20,828 nucleotides of DNA, taken from the NCBI GenBank assembly GCA_003427395.1, contig BFEA01000784.1:470490-491317 (forward strand), read 5' to 3'. Under the pieces are notes generated by a model. It worked only from the letters and a program-made list of their open reading frames with translations. It had not been told where the DNA came from and made no database searches. The DNA is from Chara braunii. Taxonomy: Eukaryota; Streptophyta; Charophyceae; Charales; Characeae. This document shows positions 1 to 8,527 of this stretch, piece after piece. A program made the translations under genes and the position numbers. Positions within the stretch are counted from its first letter, which is position 1. The number at the start of each line of letters is the position of its first letter.

Positions 1-58
<58 letters not shown>
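1..58. repeat. (TC)29 microsatellite
   Basis: An uninterrupted TC dinucleotide run opens the window and continues as pure pyrimidine to about position 65. It probably extends beyond the window's left edge, so its true length is unknown. Confidence 0.98.
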
Positions 59-62
<4 letters not shown>

Positions 63-481
63 CCCATTCCTTCAAACTCCTTAACCCTTACCTGTTCCCT
101 CTCCCCTTCCTGTCCATGGCGCATAACTAACCTCTCCCCTCACCTGTTACATTGTCAGGGGATGAACGGAAACGAACTTGATCCTCACTTGGTGGGAAGC
201 GAGGGCAAGGGGAGGGCAGACGGTCCCTTGTGCCACCAAAAAGGAAAAGCGCCAGACTATTGTGAAAGTTGAAAGGAGTGCTGTTTTTGTAACAAGGTCA
301 GTTTGACTCAACCATCCTCCCGGAACGCATGACTGAGGCGATCGCATGGCTTGCATGTGGGAAAGGGAAGGGAACTCATAAGGGGAATTGGAGGGCAAAG
401 GCAACTTAGGATTGTGGGAAGGGGCGATGTGTTGACCCCAATGGGGATTGTACTTGGTCATTTGTCTTGTGTGGTCTTGCG

Positions 482-492
482 CAGGTGAGTAA
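482..492 (+). other. Consensus-like 5' splice site
   Basis: CAG followed by GTGAGTAA (GT at 485-486) matches the eukaryotic donor consensus almost perfectly. There is no identifiable exon upstream, so it may be fortuitous. It would be a natural donor if the downstream ORFs were expressed from spliced leaders. Confidence 0.25.
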
Positions 493-2519
493 CTAGGGAC
501 GATTTGGACGGGGCTGGACCTGCGGATGAGGACTAGGGTGGGAGATTGGCTTAAGCCATGGATGCGGGATGAGTTGCGGCCGGGCGCTTGGGCGGATGGT
601 TGATGCATGGACTTGGTTTGTGTGGAGGTTGCATGGAATGTCTCTCTCATGTGCAATGAGACCCCTGAAAAGACTAAGGGCGGTCTTGGATAGGTGATGC
701 GATGCTAATGGCTCTCGCAAAAAAAATATAGCGGCTAGGGGTCCGGGCGACGCCGCCTTACCCCAAGGATGCCGCCGGGGCTGCCCAGAGCCGCTAGGCT
801 TAGTGAAAAGGTGCGTGGCCCAATGGATGACGCTTGGCCTGTGCACCATAAGAAGATGAGACTTCAATGAACCCCCCTGAATTGCCTGCGTATTGGAAGG
901 AGCAATTGCCTGGTTAGACCTAAATGAATCAAGAAAAAGCCACGAGTGCCCAAAGAGCTACCATCTTGACGCGAGAGCGGAGCTACATCCCCCAATGTAA
1001 AGCCCTCTTGCAAAAAGGCCCATCCCCATCCATCTCAAAGCACTAGGTGGGGGTGCCCCTGGGACGAATGACTCGCGCCCTGAGCATGAGCGTGGGCGGG
1101 TCGAGCCAACTGGGACCCGCAGCGGGGTCGACCAAGGCTCGAAAGTCCTACAGGGTACGACCCCTACAAAAATGGTGGAGGTGCCGGGTATTGGGTTAAA
1201 CTGACCCATACGGTCTCGAGGGGGGCCCCGGACGCATGACCGTGAACATAAACATGAAGATAAGGAATATGGATTTGTGTATGCTCTATCCCTTTGAGTG
1301 AATCGGATTTGAGGGTGGCTGGGCGCATGGCAAAGCCTGGCCTGGAGGAAGAACATGCATGCTTGCACTTTTGATCAGCCATCTCCCTTGGAGATGACTC
1401 TAGTCCTCCTTCCCTTGGACTGATGATCGTCAGGCTGGGGAAGCCCTGGGCAAGCCGCAGGTCGACCCTTCCTCTTCGTGCGAAAGAAGGGCTCCGGTTA
1501 CCTGGCAGGCGGTTGGGATTCCGGGTCAGTCCGGGTTCCAATGAAAATCCCGCGGCGGAGTGATCCGACTGACCTGGGTGCTTCTCTTCTCCTCTTCGGA
1601 GCCCAGCGGGCTACGTGCACCGCACTTAAATGCTTGACGGAACCTCATGTGAACACAAATGGTAATCAAGAAAGAACAATCCTGCCCTATGAACGGACAC
1701 ACAAGCAAAAGATAAGGAAATGAAGGGAGTTGCTAGACTCCAAAAAAAACTAGCTCACCTTTGAAGATGCTCACGAAAAGGAACCAGGCACTATGTATGG
1801 AAGTTAGGGGTGAGTGGCACACACTGTCTTGAGTGAAAAGCTGTGAGCAATGGGTAGGAAGCGCTGGGTGCACCAAGGGAAAGGCACTTGTACTATGTGT
1901 GTCCCACTTGGGACTTGTGATTGCATGATTGGGATTTCGAGCGTCCTGCCTTTCGGAAGGAAAGGATTGGTTTGCGCCGGCCGGTGCGGGAGCGGAATGG
2001 TTGTCCTCTTTGAAGTTCACCGGGTTCCGTGTGTGGGGGTCGGGCCACCGGGCTGTCAGGCTAGGGTTGGTCCCGTCGGCTGATTAGTAGCATTCTCACC
2101 CGAGCGGTCCGAGCATGGCTCGATGACCTTGCCCAGGCGGGGTGTGAAACGTCTTCAGGCGGGGCGGCTGCTTGTCGGCAAACGGTAGGGGGACCACTTC
2201 ATACGGGGCAAGGAAGGAGCCTCGGAGGCGATTAAAAGCTTCTCGTGGCATGGCTTGGGAAAAATTGATTCTTGTCGGACCGATGGAAGTGAATGCCTGG
2301 ACGGCTGGCTCCAATGGCCTCACCGAGATGTGCGGGGTGATTCCCGAGATTAACGGTGGGTACACGAGTGGCAAGTCGGGATGGGGTATTTTGGGTAAGG
2401 AGGAAAGGGCAAATGCCTTGCCGAGACCTGGGTACCGCGCTCGCGACGGTTAAGCTGTGCTTGAGGTATGGGGTAAAGCCCTGCCGATAGTAACAATGGA
2501 GAGACCATTTCCAGGGAAG

Positions 2520-2544
2520 AGGTCGGTGAGGAGATGACCGACCT
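2520..2544 (+). repeat. Perfect 8-bp hairpin
   Basis: AGGTCGGT at 2520-2527 is the exact reverse complement of ACCGACCT at 2537-2544, with a 9-nt loop. It lies in the gene-poor region about 430 bp before the first array gene. No function can be assigned. Confidence 0.6.
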
Positions 2545-2969
2545 GTGTGTGACGATTGCCCGAGTTCTATTTTTTGTGCCTCCCTCTGTAAAGTTGCCTG
2601 ATGAGTGTTGGATGGGGACCGAATTTCTAGTCTATTCTCAACCCCTGCCTAAGTCTGCACGAGTGAGAGAACATGAGGAAAAAGCTGGATAGGAGTCGGA
2701 AGAGAGTGAAATCAAGAAAAAAAAAAGGAATGCGAACGGCTGGTGATCGATTGGGGGTATGGTAGGGCAATGGCACTTGGGAAATGAATAAGAAAAGTTA
2801 GGAAGACCCGGGTGAGGGGTATGAAAACAACTCTCATCTAGAAAAGGGAAAGGCAAACCATCTGACCATGAGGGGCTGTGTGGTGCTCTCGTGTGGGAAA
2901 CAGGACAAGCGCCGGGAAAACAAGATGGCGTGATGGTTGTTGTCTCCTGTCTACTCTAGTGGTCCGGAA

Positions 2970-3728
2970 ATGCCTATAGAAGTAAGGGATGGGGTATCTG
3001 TTGTTCTTCCGGAAGAAGGGACGTGGACCGACCTAGAACTGGCCTATGAAACCGTGATGCTGGACGAGAAGGACACGTTCCTCTGGATAGAGACAATCTG
3101 GACTAAGGTCAGCCTGACGAGACTTTCACCTAGCTTGATGGACCTAGAATTCCGGGGAACAGTGGAAGCTCGAGGATGGGTCTACCTATCACAGGAATTG
3201 GAAAATGCAATGGTAGTGGGACCAGTATTGGGCACGACACCGGATCAGCTGTTTAGGCAAGCAGAACGGGAAGTGGTATGGGCAGCATGTCAGAGGGCAA
3301 AAATGGAGATGGAAAGGATGGAGGTGCGGCTGGAACTCGGGGACCGGAAAATTATGAGACGCCCTCTTAGGACAATGAGGTGCGTGCTACCCCCGTTTCT
3401 GGTGGATGCAGTCTTTGGGACCGGGGATAGACTGAAACGTATATGCCAATCGATGACACGCCTGAGGCTGTACCAATGTGCTAGACAAGACTTCTTTAAA
3501 CTGTCGGTGGAAACAGGGCCGTTTGAAGGGAACTGGGCGGAAGAATTAGCTGAGGTGTTAAACCTCCTCAGCGCAGACGAAGTCTTTGTTTCTAATCTGG
3601 TGTATTGGCAGATAGTTTACCGAAACGTGGCGGCGGGGGAAACCTTCTTGGAAGGGGTGAAAGAGATGTTCCTAGACGAGGAGGAGGATTTCAGTGACGA
3701 GGAGGACGGGGACGAGATAGAGGACTAG
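2970..3728 (+). CDS. Array protein copy 1, unknown family, intact
   Basis: The frame is open from about 2937, but the first ATG is at 2970, giving 252 aa. I do not recognise the family. The N-terminal half carries SVVLPEEG, a Trp-containing segment and LEFRGT...GWVYLSQ. The C-terminal half carries VLPPFLVDAVFG (about residues 139-150), ETGPFEGN and FLEGVKEMF. It ends in an Asp/Glu-rich acidic tail absent from the other copies. There is no signal peptide or membrane segment, so a soluble intracellular protein is likely. A pyrimidine-rich stretch ending CTCTAG lies 11 nt before the ATG and could be a splice acceptor. The spacer to copy 2 is about 64 bp. Being intact beside two broken paralogues suggests recent or ongoing function, which is inference. 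Confidence 0.7.
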   Translation: MPIEVRDGVSVVLPEEGTWTDLELAYETVMLDEKDTFLWIETIWTKVSLTRLSPSLMDLEFRGTVEARGWVYLSQELENAMVVGPVLGTTPDQLFRQAEREVVWAACQRAKMEMERMEVRLELGDRKIMRRPLRTMRCVLPPFLVDAVFGTGDRLKRICQSMTRLRLYQCARQDFFKLSVETGPFEGNWAEELAEVLNLLSADEVFVSNLVYWQIVYRNVAAGETFLEGVKEMFLDEEEDFSDEEDGDEIED

Positions 3729-3792
3729 GACTTCTGAAGGGGGGGGCTTACCTGGGGGAAATGGGTTGTCGACTATGTGCAGGTAGGGAGCG

Positions 3793-4534
3793 ATGGCCCG
3801 GGAACTCGAACTATGGGGCTGCACATGAGAACCAAGACGAGTCGGAAGGGGAGTAGAGATGTCAATACCGCCGAGCAATGAATGGAAGGCGACCACATGT
3901 GATTGGCGGGGGTATGAGATTGTGTCGGAGCTATCGTACCTATGGATAAAGCGCGTCTGGAACCCGTTGAGGGAAGAGGAAGGATGGGAAGAGATTGCGG
4001 AAGGAAGAGTGGAATCAGTCGGGACGATCGTTCTCTCCGAGCAAGGTTGGCACCTGTTCTGCACAACGCTCGAGGCAGGACAGAACCCAATGTGGCTTCT
4101 AGGGGACGCTGAGGCAAGGGCTCGGCAGGCGAGGGAAAAGTTTGCTAACAAAGGTTGGGATACGGTCAGCAGTAGAGTTGTGATGGGAGGATGGAAAGAA
4201 ACCGCCGGGTGCCCGAATCAAGACTTGGGTGCCCGAATTCGTGGCGGACTGGTTTGGGGGTTTTGATCACGTAACAGAGGTAGCCGACGCAATGGAGCGA
4301 ATACACGTAAACTGCGCATGGCTGGCGGGGGAATTCTATAGGACGTCCTTGAAATATGGGCCCTTCCATGGCGATAGAGCCCGGGAGGTCCTTATCATTT
4401 TGGATATTGAAAGGAATGACCGGCAGGAGGTGGCCCCGGAAACTAGGGAGGCCATAATCCGTCGTGAGGTAGCAGCAACACCTTGCTATGTGGATGATGT
4501 GTTCAAACTGTTCGAGGTACTGTGGTTCGACTAA
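3793..4534 (+). pseudogene. Array copy 2, broken by a stop and a frameshift
   Basis: The equivalent of the copy 3/4 start is an ATG at 3793 (MAREL...). A TGA at 3826-3828 interrupts the frame just before the conserved GVEMSIPP segment. A later ATG at 3859 could restart translation inside that segment. The N-half runs in this frame to the hinge VVMGGWKE. The C-half (VPEFVADWFGGF, KYGPFHGD, YVDDVFKLFE) continues in another frame to the TAA at 4532. Compared with copies 1 and 4, the hinge is 5 nt short, which explains the shift. A GGGTGCCCGAAT repeat (about 4207-4218 and 4227-4238) sits exactly at the junction and may have mediated the lesion. An unrecognised small intron is the alternative, but the hinge is already too short to hold one. 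Confidence 0.7.
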
Positions 4535-4594
4535 AAGCGGGAAAGCTGTGTGGCCAGGCAAATATGGAAAAAGTTGCTAAGATAAGGGAATAGG

Positions 4595-5431
4595 ATGTCT
4601 GGCCATTGTAGGGTTCGGGGCGGATCACGAGTCAGGAGATTCAAAGGCGAGCGCGTGATGGCGCGAAGAAGGACGTTCCTCGAGGAACGCCCCTTGGGCA
4701 TTGAACCACCTAGGGAAGTACCAGGTGGGGTAGAGGTTAGCTTGCCGGCGGCAAGTGAAGGCTGGCACCACGTGGCAGATTGGGTCGGGGTCGAGCTTGC
4801 GGAAAATATGGTCTACTTGGTGACGAAAGTTGAGTGGCGTGCGGATGAGAATGGGGAATGGAACCCGGACCCGCGGGGGCATGTGCGTGCAGAAGGACGG
4901 CTGTATGTATCAGAGGTTGGGTGGAGGGAGTTCGGGGTTCGACTGGCATCAAGAGAAGACCCGTTGAGCATGTTTGAAGGGGCATGGCAGTTAGTATGGC
5001 GAGCGGGATTTGAGTTCGCAGATCCGGGGGTTGACGATGTAACAGCGGACCTTAGGGTAGCCATGGTCGGGAGTTTTGAATTGCCCAATGAAAATGTACG
5101 AATGAGGCTGCCGCCCTTCCTGCTGGAAAGGTTGGGCGGTCTGGGACTTGTTAGACGAGCGGTAGCCGACCTCGCAAGCTTGACATACGAAGAGGCAATG
5201 GTACATCGAGAATACTATCGGGCCTTCCTAGAAATGAGCCCGTTTAGTGGAGAGCAGAAGTATGAGGTGTTGCGCATCCTGTGTGCCGTGTTTAGCACCA
5301 GGCCGAGGGCTCCGGTCGTGGGAAGTGAGGTCCTGTGGGGAGTCATCCGATGGGAGATAAGTCAAGGGATGGTGTACGTAGATGATCTGTACCGATTGTA
5401 TGAGCCGATGGACGTAGGGACAGACCAATAA
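4595..5431 (+). CDS. Array protein copy 3, unknown family, intact
   Basis: 278 aa from the ATG at 4595, or 257 aa from the in-frame ATG at 4658. The later start is better supported because MARRRTF... aligns with the MAMGRAR... start of copy 4 and the MAREL... start of copy 2. Landmarks are GGVEVSLPA, GRLYVSEVGW, a hinge, RLPPFLLERLGG (near residue 172 from the first ATG), EMSPFSGE and MVYVDDLYRLYE. The N-terminus is Arg-rich. There is no membrane segment or known domain. The C-terminal YVDDLYRLYE matches YVDDVFKLFE of copy 2, so copies 2 and 3 share the closest tail. Function is unknown. Confidence 0.7.
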   Translation: MSGHCRVRGGSRVRRFKGERVMARRRTFLEERPLGIEPPREVPGGVEVSLPAASEGWHHVADWVGVELAENMVYLVTKVEWRADENGEWNPDPRGHVRAEGRLYVSEVGWREFGVRLASREDPLSMFEGAWQLVWRAGFEFADPGVDDVTADLRVAMVGSFELPNENVRMRLPPFLLERLGGLGLVRRAVADLASLTYEEAMVHREYYRAFLEMSPFSGEQKYEVLRILCAVFSTRPRAPVVGSEVLWGVIRWEISQGMVYVDDLYRLYEPMDVGTDQ

Positions 5432-5536
5432 AAGAGGTCAAGGAAAGAAAAGGAAGGTTCAAGCTAGAAACCGGGGAGTGTTCGGGCGGAAGCTGAAGAT
5501 TAAATGAAATAAGTAAAACCGCTTGCTGTTTAAACT

Positions 5537-6346
5537 ATGCAGGGGATTACTAAGTCAAAAATGGCGATGGGACGCGCCCGGATGCTGCGACGGTTCACAC
5601 ACCCGCGGCCACCCACGGAAAGTGGAGGCGGATGGGAGGTATCGCTCCCAGCGAGCTACATGATCCAAGGATTGGACATCGAATGGAGGGCCGTGACCCT
5701 GGGAAGAGGACAGACGTTCATGATGGTGGAATGTTTGTGGGATGATATGAGGATTAACAGGGGACCGGGAGACGATCTATACACCGACCTTAGGGTAACG
5801 GGGACCAGATACTTGCCGGAACTTGGATGGCACATGCTAGGAACGGAATTAGCACTAGGTCACGGGTTGCTACCGATCTTCCAGAGGGCTACTAGGGTGT
5901 TGAACAGGGTGGGCCAGGAAGTGTGGGGGAGAAGAAACGTGGGATTAAGAACCCGGGTGGAGGTCGGAGGGTGGCGAGAGTTTTAGGCCCCAATGACCGG
6001 GTTGAGGTGTCGAGTACCCCGTTTCATGGTGGATTTGGTATTCGGTAGCCTCAAGAGAGCTAGGGACCTGGTGGACTCGACCATGGTCTGGATCCACCTC
6101 TTCCGGCCACAAACAACGAGCATGTTCTACGATGTGTCGGTCAGACATGGGCCGTTCTGGGGGAATCAGGTCTGGGAACTACTCAAATTACTCGAGATCT
6201 TGATATTCGGATTGCCCCACCTGTTGTTTGAAGAATATGAGCCAATAATTATCTGGGAAATAGAGATGGGGGAAAATTACCTTGCTGGGGTGGCCGACCT
6301 GTTCGAAGAACCGGATGAGCAAGGCAGGCTTGAGGGACCAGCATGA
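5537..6346 (+). pseudogene. Array copy 4, interrupted by one in-frame TAG
   Basis: An ATG at 5537 (a second at 5561) opens a frame of about 269 codons, cut only by TAG at 5984-5986. The part after the stop stays in the same frame and continues the family alignment: CRVPRFMVDLVFG, HGPFWGN, NYLAGVADLFEEP. Counted against copy 1, the hinge-to-LPPF distance is the same (13 residues) with the stop standing in for one residue. It is therefore a point nonsense change, not an indel. An ATG at 5993, two codons after the stop, could allow separate translation of the C-half. The product could be two polypeptides, a readthrough protein or nothing. CTATGCAG overlapping the 5537 ATG resembles a splice acceptor, which would favour the 5561 start. 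Confidence 0.7.
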
Positions 6347-6788
6347 GAGAACGCGTCAGAAAGAAATAGGGAAATTAAGGATGGGTACTAAGATAAGTAG
6401 GCGGCCATCAGTGAATGGAGGGGGCAGTGGTTGGAGTTTCGTCCGACCCGATAGCGCGGCAAGGAGGAACTAGGAAGACCACCCGCAAGTGAAAACTCTG
6501 GGGCATTTGGAGGTCGAAAAGCCAAAAGGGCCACCCTCGATAAGGAGGTCACTGGGCTCAAACACCGCCCTAAGAGCCAAAGCGCGACAGTGATAAAATG
6601 CCAAGCAGCGGCGGCAAGTCCCCCGGCGGGAGAAAAAACCGAAGGACGCCCTGGGAAAGAAAAGTTAGGAAAGTCGGGCCGATTAATATAAGACGCAAAA
6701 AAAAAAAAAACATGGGAATAGGCGGGTTTTAGGACCGGGACTAGGGCAGTTATGAACAACCGACCACTTTTTCGCAAAAAAAATTTTC
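6347..6788 (+). other. Spacer between the array and gag
   Basis: 442 bp without a gene. It holds a TTAATATAAG TATA-like motif near 6682, an A14 run at 6697-6710 and an A8 run at 6776-6783. I looked here for a 5' LTR (TG...CA ends, primer-binding site, match to sequence after pol) and saw none. This matters because an ordinary Ty3 element should have its LTR and leader here. Confidence 0.6.
6697..6710 (+). repeat. A14 homopolymer run
   Basis: Fourteen consecutive A residues in the spacer before gag, following AGACGC. It could be a promoter-type poly(dA:dT) element or the scar of a retroposed poly(A) tail. No duplicated flanks were seen to support the latter. Confidence 0.9.
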
Positions 6789-8527
6789 ATGTGCAGGCTA
6801 GGTAAAGAAATGGCGACTGAGGAAGGGATCGATGACCAGCAGAGCGGAGGGAATCAGGGCACGAATGGGGATGGGGAACGAAACGAGGGATCAACCAGGG
6901 ATCGAGAGTCAGCCAAACTGGAAGGAACCCGAGAAGACGGAAAGGACGCCTCAATTGGAGAAAGCTCGGGGAAAGCTGGGGGTAGCAAAAAGGGACCTCA
7001 GGAAAACAGGGAAGGGGGAAACGATATGAGAACAAGCCCTCGGAACTCAGCAGGAGCCACCCCTAAAAAGACAAAAGTCTCGGATGCCAGCCGTAAATTG
7101 GCAGAGAGAGAAAAACAGACAGCAGAATTTAAGGCAAGGCTTATCGAGCAGATGATGGTCGAGGATGAGGAGGACCCCCAGGGCGCAGGGTCACGAGAGG
7201 GACGCAGGGCCGGTCAGGACGAGACCAGGTATGAGGAGAAGGATAATAGCCACAAAGGAACGCCTAGCAAGAAGGGGAAGGACAAGAACGACCCCCCAGC
7301 GGAGGGGATGAAAAACGCTATGACCCCGCCTGCCATCGACAGCAGCACTAGCCGACTGCCCGCCACGCCGAAAGTAACGGGGGCGTGCGACGGACTCTGG
7401 AACCTTAGGGAAAGGGTGCTAGGATGGTTTGACCCAGAGGAACGCCGAAAACCAGGGAGAAGCAGAGGGAAAGCAAGGAGGGAGAAGGGACTAGTGCAGT
7501 TGGGGAAGGGGGTAGCTCCGAAGGTGGGCTCAAGAAGATAGTCACCACCCTCACCCGGTCACTGAGCAAAAACCAGGGGTACCTCGCAGATGCAAAGAAG
7601 AAACTCACGTTCGACGGGGCAAACATTACGGAGTTTCTGATAGACTATGAGAACCTAGCAGCCTTACTGAAATGGACGATAGAGGAAAAGATTGAGCACC
7701 TAGGGCAACACGTGTCGCTAAGCTTGGGAAGGGACATTATGGCCATCGTCGCCTCCAGTGGATCCTGGAAAGAAACTAGGAATGAGATGATGAGGAAATA
7801 TCGGAAGACAGAAAAAATGGCAGCAGAGGCCGAATTAGCCGCAGTCAAGAGGAAAAACTATGCGACTTACAACGATTTCCTAAGGGCATTTATGTTAGTG
7901 ACGTTGCGAATTCCCGGGGTAACGGACCGCATAATGAGTAAATACTTCCTCAGGCAGTTCTCCGAGTTTGACAAGGATAAGATTCTGTCAGCATACCAGC
8001 AGACCAGTAAGTTCGAGTACACGAGAGATGTGGACTTCAACACCGTAACAGACCTTGCGGAAAAGACAGTGGTCACCGAGACACTAGCCCTGCTTAAGGA
8101 ACTGGAGGTCATAGATCTGACCGGGAAGACAGGGGATAAGGTCAAGAAGGGGATAGAGAGCGTGCACGAATGGGTGCACGAGGTTGACAGCAAGATGGAC
8201 AGAATGGAAAATGCGTTGTTAGTAATGCAGGCGCAAGTGTCCAGNCCCGCCCTCCCGCCCCAAGAGGCCGTGGTTCCAGCAGCTGTAGCAAACCGGGGGT
8301 TTGGCAGGAGGGACCCGACCAACGAACAATGCAAGTATTGCACCATGATCGGGCATTTCGTTCGGGCCTGTCCGAGGCTCAATCACGATATCGAGTGGCA
8401 GAGGTGCAGTAGGTCCCTCAAAGGCGAGATCCTCGGACCCAGGGGGGAGCGTGTCAATTGGAACTCGTCAGGAGGGATGCGGCGAGCCGTCATCCTCCTG
8501 AATAACTTAGAGATAGCTGCCGTATAA
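6789..8527 (+). pseudogene. gag: Gag polyprotein, frameshifted
   Basis: ATG at 6789 (second at 6810). The first roughly 215 residues are a low-complexity charged region rich in G, E, K and S, with a coiled-coil-like segment around SRKLAEREKQTAEFKARL. The frame ends at 7541, but the family-like sequence passes to the -1 frame (open from 7433) near 7450. That frame holds the capsid-like part (KLTFDGANITEFLIDYENLA and the helical region after it). It also holds a CCHC zinc knuckle at 8330-8371 of spacing C-x2-C-x4-H-x4-C, for packaging RNA. The gag frame ends at TAA 8525-8527. The frame change has no slippery heptamer in phase, so a 1-nt loss near the A4 run at 7448-7451 is likelier than programmed shifting. 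Base 8245 is N. Confidence 0.8.

Larger units (their letters stand above)
59..2969. other. Long stretch without a convincing gene
   Basis: About 2.9 kb with only short open frames on both strands. None shows a recognisable motif and several lack an ATG. The longest candidate is a minus-strand frame at about 2096-2449, without a convincing start or family match. Visible local structure includes a CAG/GTGAGTA donor-like site near 485, a hairpin at 2520-2544, an A10 run at 2717-2726 and a pyrimidine-rich CTAG acceptor-like site just before the first array gene. If the array belongs to the downstream retroelement, the 5' LTR and leader would be expected here, but I found no matching sequence in the downstream flank. 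Confidence 0.6.
2970..6346 (+). repeat. Four-copy tandem array of a paralogous gene family
   Basis: Four head-to-tail units (2970-3728, 3793-4534, 4595-5431, 5537-6346) encode proteins that align over their whole length but are strongly diverged. Shared landmarks in order are a GVxVxLP-type start, a Trp-rich beta-like N-terminal half, a G[GD][WR] hinge, [LV]PxFxxxxxG, [GS]PFxG, and a C-terminal [FY][LV]xx[VL]xx[ML][FY] helix. Spacers are short (about 60-105 bp). The low identity points to old duplications. No known family is recognised. Confidence 0.85.

Noticed and set aside
2096-2453. Opposed open frames on both strands, including a 117-codon minus frame
   Set aside because: The minus frame lacks an ATG at a sensible position, neither frame has a recognisable motif, and overlap on both strands points to composition.
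6347-6788. Possible 5' LTR of the retroelement
   Set aside because: No TG...CA boundaries, primer-binding site or matching copy after pol (13281-14990) could be found by eye. A self-dot-plot on a longer contig would be decisive.
7433-7541. Programmed -1 frameshift in gag
   Set aside because: The frames overlap in the right direction, but no X-XXY-YYZ heptamer is in phase. GGGAAAG at 7467-7473 is out of phase, so a simple indel is likelier.
8525-8527. Regulated gag stop-codon readthrough (TAA)
   Set aside because: The downstream frame is continuous, but TAA followed by GCAGAG lacks a known readthrough context, and three more stops of other kinds interrupt pol, so decay explains it better.
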